This document shows positions 41,823 through 50,233 of a stretch of DNA of 64,000 bases, in pieces. The stretch is from assembly GCF_018531495.1 (NCBI RefSeq), contig NZ_JAHDTI010000001.1:1178001-1242000 (forward strand). The letters run 5' to 3'. This stretch comes from Nonomuraea sediminis (GTDB taxonomy: Bacteria > Actinomycetota > Actinomycetes > Streptosporangiales > Streptosporangiaceae). The position numbers and the translations under genes were made by a program. Under the pieces are notes generated by a model, which did no database searches, had not been told where the DNA came from, and was given only the letters and a program-made list of their open reading frames with translations. How positions within the stretch are numbered: the stretch's first letter is position 1; the number at the start of each line of letters is the position of its first letter.

Positions 41823-42854
41823 ATGGACACGATCGTCATCGGCGGCGGCCAGTCCGGCCTCACCGCCGCCCGCGCCCTCAAGACCGCAGGACTCGACCCC
41901 ATCGTGCTGGAAGCAGGCGACCAGCCCACCGGCTCCTGGTCCCGCTACTACGACAGCCTCACCCTCTTCTCCCCTGCCCGCTACAGCGCCATCCCCGGCC
42001 ACCCGTTCCCCGGCGATCCCGACGGATATCCGCATCGTGACGAGGTCGTCGACTACCTGCAGCGCTTCGCCGACAGCCTCGACATCGAGATCCGCACCAA
42101 CACCCGCGTCACCCGGGTCGAGCCGGGGTTCGTCGTGCACACCGCCGACGGCCAGCAAATCCCCGCCGCGGGAGTCGTAGCCGCCACCGGCTCCTTCGGC
42201 AACCCCTACGTGCCCGACCTACCCGGGCACTTCACCGGCCGCAAGCTGCACGTCGCCGACTACCGCAACCCCAAGCAGCACCAGGGCGAACGCGTCGTCG
42301 TCGTCGGCGCGGGCAACTCCGCCGTCCAGGTCGGCTACGAACTCGCCGAGGTGGCCACCGTGACCCTGGCCACCCGCTACCCGGTCCAACTCGTGCCGCA
42401 GATGATCGGTGGCAAGGACATCCACTACTGGCACACCACCACCGGCTTCGACACCCTCCCACCCGCCTGGCCGGCCCGCATCGCCCAGCACACCCTCGTC
42501 CTGGACACCGGCGACTACGCCGCTGCCCTGCAAGACGGCCGGATGGATCGCCGCGAGATGTTCACCGCCTTCGACGACGACGCGATCATCTGGTCCGACG
42601 GCACGCGGGAGAAGGTCGACACCGTCATCTTCGCCACCGGCTACCGGCCCGACCTCGGCTACCTGGCCCCGCTCGGCCCCGTCGAGCACGTCGGCGGCAT
42701 CTCCACCTCACACCCCGGCCTGGCACACGTCGGGCTGGAGTTCCAGCGCTCCTTCGCCTCCAACACCTTGCGCGGCGTCACCGCCGACGCCGACCACATC
42801 GCCGCACCACTGGCTGCCTGGGCTGGCGGCGCGCTCGCTGCTTACGGGCTCTAG
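41823..42854 (+). CDS. ArsO-like flavin monooxygenase, second copy
   Basis: 343 residues. FAD site IVIGGGQSGLTAARALKTAG, NADPH site VVVVGAGNSAVQVGYELAE, motif YSAIPGHPF and C-terminal FATGYRPDLGYL. It is a homologue of the protein at 37138 (same length class, same motif order). It diverges from the ArsR gene with the CCPSC tail and is probably controlled by it. No further gene follows on this strand. It ends 4 nt inside the stop of the convergent membrane protein gene. Confidence 0.87.
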   Translation: MDTIVIGGGQSGLTAARALKTAGLDPIVLEAGDQPTGSWSRYYDSLTLFSPARYSAIPGHPFPGDPDGYPHRDEVVDYLQRFADSLDIEIRTNTRVTRVEPGFVVHTADGQQIPAAGVVAATGSFGNPYVPDLPGHFTGRKLHVADYRNPKQHQGERVVVVGAGNSAVQVGYELAEVATVTLATRYPVQLVPQMIGGKDIHYWHTTTGFDTLPPAWPARIAQHTLVLDTGDYAAALQDGRMDRREMFTAFDDDAIIWSDGTREKVDTVIFATGYRPDLGYLAPLGPVEHVGGISTSHPGLAHVGLEFQRSFASNTLRGVTADADHIAAPLAAWAGGALAAYGL

Positions 42855-43423
42855 GACCGCAGGACCGTCGGAAGTCCCTGGGCGGTCAGTGCCATGCGGA
42901 ACAGGCTCGCGGCCACCCCGATGATGAGCGGCCACGCCAAGTGAGAGCTCAGCGCGAAGGCCACCATGAGTCCGTCCAGGACCATCGTGCCGACCGACGC
43001 CCCCACAATCGCCCTGCGCGCTCGGCGGTAGGCGCGCTTCTCGCGGATCGTCAGGAGCAGAGTGGCCACCACGGCCAGCAGCACGGCGCCGTACAGGACG
43101 CGGCCTCCCAGGGGCGGCGCCCAGGTCCACACCCGGGAGCCGATCAGTACCGAACCCCAGACCAGCCCGACGAGCGGCCCGATCGTCACCAGCAAGAGCG
43201 CGGTCTTACGTGAGGGCGAGTCGCGGATGAAGGCGGCGGTGATGGTGTCGGCGTCGCCGAACTCGGCGATAGCCGTGCGAGCCGCCTGATCGGGATTCCC
43301 GGTTCTGGCCAGGTGAATCGCGTAGGTCTCCTCGAGGCCGTCGGCGAGTTCGTCGACCGCGGGGGCGGGCAGCCGCTCGGCCAGGATCGTCAGCTGATCG
43401 GCGATCAGCTGGTGGCCGGCCAT
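42851..43423 (-). CDS. HAAS-type signaling-domain membrane protein
   Basis: 190 residues from the ATG at 43423. The N-terminal 70 residues are a helical HAAS/permease-prefix-like domain (LPAPAVDELADGLEETYAIH, ARTAIAEFGDADTITAAFI). Four membrane segments follow (TALLLVTIGPLVGLVWGS, LYGAVLLAVVATLLLT, IVGASVGTMVLDGLMVAF, LIIGVAASLFRMAL). Such proteins are usually paired with a PadR regulator, as here; the start overlaps the PadR gene by 19 nt. The biochemical role is not known. Confidence 0.8.
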   Translation of the reverse strand: MAGHQLIADQLTILAERLPAPAVDELADGLEETYAIHLARTGNPDQAARTAIAEFGDADTITAAFIRDSPSRKTALLLVTIGPLVGLVWGSVLIGSRVWTWAPPLGGRVLYGAVLLAVVATLLLTIREKRAYRRARRAIVGASVGTMVLDGLMVAFALSSHLAWPLIIGVAASLFRMALTAQGLPTVLRS

Positions 43424-43737
43424 GGTCCCAGTGCCGCGCTGACGGCGCTCGCGAAGTCGCGCCATCCGGCTCGCTCGCTGTTCAGTGCCTCGCGGCCGCG
43501 TGCGGTCAGTTCATAGGTACGGCGGCGCCGCCCGTCGACCACCGACCAGCTCCCGGCGATCAGCCCGGCCCGCTCCAATCGGTGCAACGCCGGGTACACA
43601 GTGCCGGTGGGCAGGTCGATGCGGCCCTGGGTGGAGTCCCGCAGGGCCTCCTTCACGGCGTAACCGTGGCGCGGGCCATCCTCAAGCGCGGCCAGCAGCA
43701 GCCCGTCCAGGTGGCCTTTGAGCGTTTCCGCCCTCAT
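43405..43737 (-). CDS. PadR-family transcriptional regulator
   Basis: 110 residues. The PadR winged helix has LKGHLDGLLLAALEDGPRHG, GYAVKEALRDSTQG, LPTGTVYPALHRLERAGLI and the wing VDGRRRRTYELTARG. It lacks a long C-terminal dimer helix and is of the short PadR-s2 class. It is divergent from the DUF2306 gene and lies 11-79 nt from three copies of a TAGC-GTT-GCTA inverted repeat that it should bind. Confidence 0.88.
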   Translation of the reverse strand: MRAETLKGHLDGLLLAALEDGPRHGYAVKEALRDSTQGRIDLPTGTVYPALHRLERAGLIAGSWSVVDGRRRRTYELTARGREALNSERAGWRDFASAVSAALGPWPATS

Positions 43738-43814
43738 AGGTAGTAACGCTACATCGGGGCTTCCTGGCGGGCAATCGCCGGAGTAGCGTTGCTATATATA
43801 GCGTTGCTACCTAT
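43736..43814. promoter_or_regulatory. PadR operator cluster between divergent genes
   Basis: Three copies of TAGCGTTRCTA: 43783-43799 and 43798-43814 on the plus strand, and 43736-43752 on the minus strand (GTAGCGTTACTACCTAT). The 17-nt copies at the two gene-proximal ends agree at 15 positions and lie symmetrically before the two genes. TATATA (43794-43799) is a possible -10 inside the cluster. Confidence 0.6.
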
Positions 43815-43823
43815 GGAGGTGGC

Positions 43824-44306
43824 ATGGACCTCCTCGGCCTGCCCATCCCATCCACCGGGCCACTCTTCCTGACCGCGCTTGCCATCCACATCACCACCGG
43901 CCTGACCTGCGTCATCTGCGGCGCGTTGGCTGCCCTGTCTCGCAAGGGTTCGCGGCGACATCGTGCCGCCGGACGGGTCTATGTCTGGGCGATGTGCGCG
44001 GTCTTCGCGAGCCTGACCACGATGGCGGTCATCCGCTGGCCGTACGACATCCACCTACTCGTGATCGGTGCCGTCGCACTAGCCGCTGCCCTGGCCGGGT
44101 ACCTGAACCGGCACCGCAGCCGCCGTGTGCACGGCGCCGGGATGGGCGCCTCCTACATCGCGCTGCTGACCGGCTTCTACGTCGACAACGGGCCGAACCT
44201 GCCCGGTTGGGACCTGCTCCCCACCTGGGCCTTCTGGGTCTTGCCCAGCCTGATCGGCATCCCCATCCTGCTGCGGGCTCTCCAGCGGACGAAGGTGACC
44301 TCATGA
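43824..44306 (+). CDS. DUF2306-like membrane protein
   Basis: 160 residues, four membrane segments. TGLTCVICGALAALSRKGSR, then HRAAGRVYVWAMCAVFASL with the His-Arg pair typical of DUF2306-like proteins, and later NRHRSRRVHGAGMGASYIAL. The function is unknown. A GGAGG ribosome site lies 5 nt before the ATG. It overlaps the following phosphotransferase-like gene by 4 nt. Confidence 0.75.
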   Translation: MDLLGLPIPSTGPLFLTALAIHITTGLTCVICGALAALSRKGSRRHRAAGRVYVWAMCAVFASLTTMAVIRWPYDIHLLVIGAVALAAALAGYLNRHRSRRVHGAGMGASYIALLTGFYVDNGPNLPGWDLLPTWAFWVLPSLIGIPILLRALQRTKVTS

Positions 44307-46309
44307 TCATCAACTTGCGGGACGCGGCAGACCTGGACCGGGCCGTGATCGGGACCAAGGCGGCCAACCTGGCGCTGCTCGCCGCGGACGGCTTCGCCGT
44401 ACCGGACGGATTCGTCATTCCCGCCGACGAGAGGATCGGAGAGCTCGCCAGGGTGACCGGCACCTTCGCGGTGCGGTCGTCGGCCGTGTCGGAGGACCTG
44501 GCCGAGGCGTCCTACGCCGGTCTGTACGAGACGTACCTGAACGTACCGGCCGACGAGTTGATAGACGCCGTACGGCGGTGCCGCGCCTCCGCCGCAGCCG
44601 AGCGAGTGGCCGCCTACGGAGCCTCCAGCGGCGTTGCCGTGTTGGTGCAGCGCATGGTCGACGCCGAGGCGGCTGGGGTGGCGTTCACCGCCAACCCGGT
44701 CACCGGCGCGCGTGACGAAGTAGTGATCACTGCGGTTCGTGGGCTGGGCGAGGCCCTGGTGTCCGGCCGAGTGGTCGGCGCGGAGTGGATCGTGCGCGGC
44801 GGCCAGGCCTCAGGGCATGAGGTGCTGACTCCTGAGCACGCCATGGCAGTCGCCGAGCTGGCGCTGAGGGTGCGAGAGCAGTTCGGCGACGAGCAGGACA
44901 TCGAGTGGGCGATCGAGGACGGACAGCTCTACCTGCTGCAAGCCCGGCCGATGACCGCCCTGCCCGAGCCGGTCGCATGGCAGCCGCCGGGACCCGGGCT
45001 GTGGGTGCGGAACTTCCGGATCGGCGAATGGCTGCCCGACCCGGTCACCCCGCTGTTCGCCGAGTGGCTGCTCGAACTGCTCGACCAGGGCTTCCGCGAG
45101 GGGATACGCGAAACCACGGGCAGCGAGGCGCACTTCCCCTATGCCATCGTCAACGGCTGGTACTACACCCGCCCCATCCCGTCACTGAAGCACCTGCCCA
45201 ACCTGACCTTCATGGTCAACGCACTGATCCGGACGGGACGAGACCCGGCCGGTGCCGACCGTGCCCTGCTCGGCGACATGTACCAACGCTGGCACGACGA
45301 GCTGTTGCCCGCCTACCGCGCTGCGTCTGGAGTCGATGAGATCGGCCGGATGGCCGGACGGCACCTGTGGTACCTGGCCGTGGTCGGCGGCGCCGCCTGG
45401 AAGATGGAGGCCTGCCTGGCCCGCTTCATGCGCCGTCACCATCTCGGTGATCCCGCACCTCTGCTGCGCGGCCTGCCGCACACCGACCTCAGCCTCGCAC
45501 CGCACGCCGTCTACAGCCTCGACTGGTACCACCCCACCGCCACCACCCAGCCCGCCCCGCCACCCCGGCAGAACCTCGTCGACGAACGGCTCGCAGCCGA
45601 ACGCGCCTGCCTCGACAGGCTCAAGCCCGGCCTGCGCCCTCGCTTCACCGCGATGCTGCGCACAGCGCAGCGCTATGCGGTGATCCGCGAAGAGCAGGCC
45701 GGCCTCCTCACCCTCGGTTGGCCCCGCCTCCGCGCAGCGATCCTGGCGATCGGCCGGCGCCTGACCGATGACGACCTCCTCGAGACGCCTGCGGATGTGT
45801 TCTTCCTGACCCAGGAGGAACTGTCCACCGGCGGACCCGCGGGCAAACGCCGACGAGTCTGGGAACGGCAGCGCCGCCTGGTCGCCCCGCTGTCCCTCGG
45901 CTCCCCGCCGCCCCTCATCGGCCGCCACCTCGCCCGGACGCTCGGTGTGGCTCGCCGTACCGGGTCCGAACTGTACGGCCAGCCCGCCAGCGCCGGACGC
46001 GCAACCGGACCGGCCCGCATCGTGCTCGACCCCGGCGATTTCGCCAAGGTCAAGCCCGGAGACGTGCTCGTCGCCCGCACCACCGCACCCGCCTGGACAC
46101 CACTCTTCAGCCGGGTCGTCGCCGTGATCACCGACGGCGGATCGGCCGCCGCGCACGCCTCGCTGATCGCCCGCGAGTACGGCATCCCCGCCGTCGTCGC
46201 CACCGGCGACGCCACAGTACGGCTGCGCGACGGGCAGCCCGTAGCCGTGGACGGCTCGCAGGGCGTTGTCCAGACCGGGCTTGCATCCGGTACCGAGGTA
46301 CAGGCTTAA
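44303..46309 (+). CDS. PEP-synthase-like / rifampicin-phosphotransferase-like protein, compact form
   Basis: 668 residues from the ATG at 44303. The N-terminal ATP-grasp part has GTKAANLALLAADGFAVPDG, AVRSSAVSEDLAEASYAGLY and VAFTANPVTGARDEVVITA, then IEWAIEDGQLYLLQARPM. The C-terminal swivelling domain has VLVARTTAPAWTPLFSRV and TDGGSAAAHASLIAREYG, where His618 would carry phosphate. The architecture matches rifampicin phosphotransferase (Rph), but the protein is about 200 residues shorter than typical Rph enzymes, mainly at the N-terminus and centre. The substrate is unknown. It is coupled to the DUF2306-like gene and so is under PadR control. Confidence 0.8.
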   Translation: MIINLRDAADLDRAVIGTKAANLALLAADGFAVPDGFVIPADERIGELARVTGTFAVRSSAVSEDLAEASYAGLYETYLNVPADELIDAVRRCRASAAAERVAAYGASSGVAVLVQRMVDAEAAGVAFTANPVTGARDEVVITAVRGLGEALVSGRVVGAEWIVRGGQASGHEVLTPEHAMAVAELALRVREQFGDEQDIEWAIEDGQLYLLQARPMTALPEPVAWQPPGPGLWVRNFRIGEWLPDPVTPLFAEWLLELLDQGFREGIRETTGSEAHFPYAIVNGWYYTRPIPSLKHLPNLTFMVNALIRTGRDPAGADRALLGDMYQRWHDELLPAYRAASGVDEIGRMAGRHLWYLAVVGGAAWKMEACLARFMRRHHLGDPAPLLRGLPHTDLSLAPHAVYSLDWYHPTATTQPAPPPRQNLVDERLAAERACLDRLKPGLRPRFTAMLRTAQRYAVIREEQAGLLTLGWPRLRAAILAIGRRLTDDDLLETPADVFFLTQEELSTGGPAGKRRRVWERQRRLVAPLSLGSPPPLIGRHLARTLGVARRTGSELYGQPASAGRATGPARIVLDPGDFAKVKPGDVLVARTTAPAWTPLFSRVVAVITDGGSAAAHASLIAREYGIPAVVATGDATVRLRDGQPVAVDGSQGVVQTGLASGTEVQA

Positions 46310-46312
46310 CGT
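46281..46312 (+). promoter_or_regulatory. MerR-type promoter with long spacer
   Basis: TTGCAT (46281-46286), a 20-nt spacer and TAACGT (46307-46312). The spacer holds the palindrome GTACC-GA-GGTAC (46290-46301). Over-long spacers with a central dyad are the hallmark of MerR-activated promoters. The ATG at 46319 is 6 nt past the -10. The -10 overlaps the upstream gene's stop codon. Confidence 0.6.
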
Positions 46313-46318
46313 CGAAGC

Positions 46319-46645
46319 ATGGACCTCCAACCTTGGGTACCGCCGCAGGCGTGCACGCTGCCGACCGAGGAGCAGCCGCTGCGAGTTGCCGAGTTCGATG
46401 CCTTGTTCTCGCAGGCCGTCCTGTCAGTGACCCGGCCGCGGCCGGAACTGCTGCGGCTGGGCCTGACCCGCGATCCCGAGACCGCGGCGCGATCGGCCGA
46501 GCTGGCGACCAGGGAGAACCAGTGCTGCTCCTTCTTCACCTTCACGCTGACCATCTCTGACGAGCTGACCCTGGACGTGGCCGTACCCTCCGAGCACGTC
46601 CCGGTGCTGGACGCGCTGGCCGCCCGCGCGGAGGCATCCGCATGA
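46319..46645 (+). CDS. Small Cys-pair protein coupled to a MerR regulator
   Basis: 108 residues. The centre reads AELATRENQCCSFFTFTLT, a vicinal Cys pair followed by a strand, and the C-terminus VPVLDALAARAEA. I recall this family next to MerR-type regulators but have no function for it. The Cys pair suggests thiol or metal binding. It starts at a MerR-type promoter and overlaps the MerR gene by 4 nt. Confidence 0.75.
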   Translation: MDLQPWVPPQACTLPTEEQPLRVAEFDALFSQAVLSVTRPRPELLRLGLTRDPETAARSAELATRENQCCSFFTFTLTISDELTLDVAVPSEHVPVLDALAARAEASA

Positions 46646-47025
46646 CCGTGTTGCGCAGCAGCCAGCTCGCCCAGGCAGCGGGGGTGAACCCGCAGACCTT
46701 GCGCTACTACGAACGGCGCGGCCTGCTGCCAAAACCGGACCGGACGCTCGGCGGCCATCGCCAGTACCCGGCCGAGACCGTGACGCTGCTGCGAGCGATC
46801 AAAGCCGCGCAAAGGCTGGGCTTCAGCCTGGACGAGGTGGCCGATCTGCTGGGTCACCATCATGGCAACCTCCAGGAGCAGGCCAGGGTCAAGCTGGCGG
46901 AGGTCGAGGAAAGAATCATCGACCTGCAGGCCACCGCGGGCACGCTACGGACAGCGATCCACGCCGGATGTGACGATCTGGTCGCGTGCGCAAAGGAACC
47001 ACGCTGCCCGCTGCCGCTCAGCTGA
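46642..47025 (+). CDS. MerR-family regulator with Hg/thiophilic-metal-type Cys cluster
   Basis: 127 residues. The HTH starts LRSSQLAQAAGVNPQTLRYY and GLLPKPDRTLGGHRQYP, with a dimer helix after it. The C-terminus has three Cys in AGCDDLVACAKEPRC and then PLPLS, close to the CxxxxxxCxxxxxC layout of actinobacterial MerR proteins that bind Hg(II). No merA or other mercury gene is in the window. The regulator probably controls its own operon from the long-spacer promoter at 46281. Confidence 0.85.
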   Translation: MTVLRSSQLAQAAGVNPQTLRYYERRGLLPKPDRTLGGHRQYPAETVTLLRAIKAAQRLGFSLDEVADLLGHHHGNLQEQARVKLAEVEERIIDLQATAGTLRTAIHAGCDDLVACAKEPRCPLPLS

Positions 47026-47028
47026 CGG

Positions 47029-47361
47029 TCAGGTGCGAGGCGCATACATGATGACCGCGACCCCGATCAAGCAGATGACCGCGCCGATGATGTCGAAGCG
47101 GTCCGGGCGGAAGCCGTCGACCAGGATGCCCCAGGCCAGCGACCCGGCGACGAAGATGCCACCGTAAGCGGCCAGGATACGGCCGAAGTGCGGATCGGGC
47201 TGGAAGGTCGCGACGAACCCGTAAAGCCCGAGCGCCACGATGCCCGCGCCGATCCACAGAACACCGCGCTGCTCACGCCAGCCCTGCCAGACCAGCCACG
47301 CACCGCCGATCTCGGCGACCGCCGCCAGCACGAACAGGGCAATGGAACGCAACACGACCAT
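47029..47361 (-). CDS. YnfA/UPF0060-family membrane protein
   Basis: 110 residues, four membrane segments. [20 protein letters not shown], then [23 protein letters not shown] and [21 protein letters not shown] are the family blocks (EIGGxYLxWxxxR, FxRxxAAYGGxF, DGxxPDxxD). It is an SMR-superfamily relative with no established substrate. The stop is 4 nt from the convergent MerR stop. An inverted repeat ATGAC-GATCT-GTCAT lies upstream at 47427-47441. Confidence 0.88.
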   Translation of the reverse strand: MVVLRSIALFVLAAVAEIGGAWLVWQGWREQRGVLWIGAGIVALGLYGFVATFQPDPHFGRILAAYGGIFVAGSLAWGILVDGFRPDRFDIIGAVICLIGVAVIMYAPRT

Positions 47362-47830
47362 GACGACGACCCTACGGCCAGGTCAGCCGATGAGGCGCGT
47401 CACGGGCGGCCAGTTCGTGCTGCGAGATGACGATCTGTCATAGTCCGCGGCCTGCAGCCGTCGTGACGCTTATGGCCTAAGCGTCGCCGCTGCCCAGCCG
47501 AGTTCGGTCATAGCTCGCCGTACCATCTCGAAATCCTTGGCGATGGGCTCGACCTGGCCCTGCGGGTTGTGTGCCAGCCGGTCGGGGTCACAGTGTTCCT
47601 CCGTTGCAGCGAGGCCTGTTGATGCGACGGTAGGAACTCCCCTCTGGGGTGAGGGTCAAGCCGTTACCGGAGGCGCTGTTCTGGTAGGCGGCCTCGAAGG
47701 CGTCCAGGCGGCGCAGGGTTTCCTGCAGGTCGGCGGGCGTGCAGGCGTTCCCGCGATGACTGGAGCCGGTCGGCCAGTCGTGGTCCGAAGGGCTGGCCGG
47801 AATGCGCCACGTCGCGGATCTCGGCGATGG
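47362..47830. other. Gene-poor stretch with minus-strand coding remnants
   Basis: No intact gene. On the minus strand short open pieces look coding but lie in different frames: LTIAEIRDVAHSGQPFGPRL near 47760-47820, ADLQETLRRLDAFEAAYQNS near 47670-47730, and QVEPIAKDFEMVRRAMTEL ending at a TAA at 47470-47472. A perfect 8-bp inverted repeat GACGCTTA-TGGCC-TAAGCGTC (47465-47485) surrounds that stop and could be its terminator. This is probably a decayed gene of unknown family. Confidence 0.4.
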
Positions 47831-48557
47831 TCAGTTCATGCGCGGCATCCGGATACCGGTGAGCACGGTCTCGATGCCAGCGTCGGACAAGATCTCGTCC
47901 ATGAGGGCCGGGAACTTGGCATCCCGGTCTCGGATCAGGTAGCGCGCCCGGCAGCCCGCCCCTTCCAGATCCCTCACAAGATTCCTGATCGCCTGGATGA
48001 CCCAGCTCCCGTTCGGATGCGCGGTGGTGCCCAGCACGCGGATCCGCCTGCTGGCGTGCTCAATGACCGCCAGGCTGTACCGGCGCTGCCCGTTCAAAGT
48101 GATGGCCTCGATGAAATCGCAGGCCAGCATGGCGTCGACCCGCGAGCGCAGGAATTCGCCACGTGGTGGTGGACGCCCGCTCAGGCGCCGGATCAAGCCC
48201 TTCCTGCTTGAGGATCTCCCAGACCGTGGGCGGGCGACCTCGCCTGTTCGGCCGGCAGGTACGCGCGTGACGCCGTTTCATCAGATCGCGGTGCCAGCGC
48301 AAGACGGTATCCGGCCAGACGAGCAGCCGTAGCCGGCGCAGGACCTCACGTGGCAACGATGTCAGGAGCGCGGCGAAGAAGGTCCGGTCCTCGAGCGCGA
48401 ACCTCGCCCTGGCATCGGCGCCGAGTTGCCGTTCAATCACGGTGATCTGATGGCGCAGGGCGAGTATCTCGACGTCCTTTTCCCGATCGCCCATGGGTAG
48501 CAGCCGCAGCGCGGCGAAAGCGTTCGTAGCGGTGAGATAGGCCAGTCGAAGGAGCAC
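47831..48557 (-). pseudogene. Integrase-core (rve) transposase, disrupted
   Basis: The N-terminal part (from 48557) reads EILALRHQITVIERQLG, then LLVWPDTVLRWHRDLMKRRH, and PNRRGRPPTVWEILKQEGLD, where some 40 expected residues between RGRPP and TVWEILK are missing. Near 48170 the frame shifts to FLRSRVDAMLACDFIEAITL and VIEHASRRIRVLGTTAHP, RARYLIRDRDAKFPALMDEI, and stops after GIRMPRMN. The last third of the domain is absent. The family is the actinobacterial IS3/IS481-like integrase-core type. It is non-functional. Confidence 0.8.
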
Positions 48558-49144
48558 GGTCGATCATCGTGCCGCATGTGTCTGCCTCTGCTGAGGGCCG
48601 GAGCTCGCGCACGCCATCCCAAGCTCGCAGCCCGTGAGCTGGGCGGACGCAATTTTCGACAGGCGCAGAGCGTTGTTGCCCGTTGGCGCCGACACCGCCG
48701 CCCGCCGTTACCGCACCTGACCGCCGCAGACGGAGATCGCCGAGCAACGGAAGTAGTAGCCCCACTAGGTGCCGGTGACGGGCTGGGGAGTAGGTGATGG
48801 AGGCCCGCCCACCGGGGTAGATCGGGAACTTACCTGTTAGCGGTCACTCGTTCTGTCCATGAAACGTCACTCAGGGCGAGCATGAGACTGACGATCGTGG
48901 CGGACCGAATCTCTGTGTAGATGCTCACGCTGTCGCCGTGCTGCTCGCCGTGGAGACGTGCCCCCTGGCCTCCGCCGACCGATTGCATTGATGATTGTCG
49001 CGGTTCCGGTGTGGTCAACGGGTTATGGACTGGGGTTCCGGGACGGGGTTTGCCCACGTCGTCTGCGGCGTCCGGGAACGTACACCTTCCCGGACAGCAC
49101 AAAGGCATGGGTGGACATCGTCCAGCGACCACTGTCTGGGGGCC
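48558..49144. other. Gene-poor stretch between two transposase fragments
   Basis: Several overlapping open frames on both strands lack family features and ribosome sites. I see no intact gene, RNA or repeat here. It may include further IS debris. Confidence 0.4.
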
Positions 49145-49255
49145 CCGCTGCGCGTCGTGCCCGATCCAATCACAGATCCAGGGCGAATCGCCGCTTTGGA
49201 CATACGCCGAAGAGACCGGCTCGGCGGAGTCCTCCACGAGTACTCATGTGCCGCG
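49145..49255 (+). pseudogene. C-terminal fragment of an integrase-core transposase
   Basis: The plus-strand frame reads PLRVVPDPITDPGRIAALDI, then RRRDRLGGVLHEYSCAA. This is the end of the same transposase family as the minus-strand remnant at 47831 (PITDPxRIxxLDxRRRxRLGGxxHEY). The frame then runs on without the usual stop. It is in the opposite orientation to the larger remnant, so the IS has been split and inverted, or two copies have decayed. Confidence 0.5.
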
Positions 49256-49358
49256 CGACCTGCATGGATGGAATTTCGGCAGGTGCAGAGTTCGGCCGCC
49301 CTCGCGCCTTACCAACTTCCTAGACGCCGTGGCCAACTAAAGCCCTGACAGCGCCAGG

Positions 49359-49673
49359 CTATTCCTCGGAGTACCATTGAAAGCTTGTGGATACGGCGAT
49401 TGAGCCACTGTGGTGCCCGAACGGAAATCCGCCGGCAGCCTGCGTGAAGACCTCAAAGATGATATTCGCCTCTGTGATCCTCACATTCTGTACATACGCG
49501 AGACCGCGGGATACGGTGTACTCCTGATCAACGCTGGCCGGGATAATTTTGGCCGAATCGGGCGCCCCGAACTGCTCAGGCCTGAACTCTATGAGCGTGG
49601 TCGTGTCGGTATTGACGCCCGAATTGTCTTGATTGTAGACTATCGGTCCAACCGTTGCGGTCCGATAAGGCAT
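49359..49673 (-). CDS. Small beta-rich protein of unknown function
   Basis: 104 residues from the ATG at 49673, with GAGGAC 5 nt upstream. MPYRTATVGPIVYNQDNSG, IEFRPEQFGAPDSAKIIPA, ITEANIIFEVFTQAAGGFP and ISVSTSF-like IAVSTSFQWYSEE suggest an all-beta fold. No Cys, no signal peptide, no family recognised. Its base composition is clearly lower in GC than the rest of the window, suggesting recent arrival. It lies downstream of the lectin gene on the same strand. Confidence 0.65.
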   Translation of the reverse strand: MPYRTATVGPIVYNQDNSGVNTDTTTLIEFRPEQFGAPDSAKIIPASVDQEYTVSRGLAYVQNVRITEANIIFEVFTQAAGGFPFGHHSGSIAVSTSFQWYSEE

Positions 49674-50233
49674 AATCGTCCTCCATTTTGTGATCACCCA
49701 TAAATGGACACCTTGATCGATGCTTGTCAATCTTTCCGTTATAGCATCTGAATTACTTGCCTGCACTCGGGAATGCTTGGCGCTTCGATTCCCGGCTTAC
49801 ATAGGCGGGACCTTGGATATCTTGCGCCGCACCCATTTTACCTTTCTGGAAGCCCAACAATACCTCCATGAAGCAGTGCGTCAAGAGAGGCGGCATGCGT
49901 GTCCGAATGTGGCCACGACACAACTTTTCGGTTTCCGCATTCGGGACTTTGGGATGCCGACAATGATTCCCCGACAATGATTCCGGTGACGCCTCTGAAT
50001 ACTGCGCGACGCCGTGGGGATCGCTTCAGTCGGCTGATGACCACTTGGCAAAGGCACGCGATTGGTGTCACTGGCCTGACTACAGAGGTTGAAGAGGTTG
50101 AAAGGTCAGGGTTCATAGTGGATCACTGGTGAGGGTCAGGCCGGTGTGAGTGACGAAGGCGTCCAGCAGGCTGGATCGGAACTACATCCGCTTGAGCCGG
50201 GTGCGGCCCTGCCCATCTGACGCAGCGCGGAAT
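49674..50233. other. AT-richer intergenic region
   Basis: About 560 nt with short overlapping frames on both strands and none convincing. Minus-strand TTGACA near 49728 and a TATAAC box near 49740 could be promoter parts of the small gene at 49673. The composition is unusually low in GC for this genome. Confidence 0.4.

Noticed and set aside
46642..47025. Mercury resistance operon
   Set aside because: The regulator has Hg-type Cys residues, but no merA, merB or merT-like gene is present.
48830..49348. Overlapping open frames on both strands
   Set aside because: No consistent coding signal except the transposase tail at 49145-49255.
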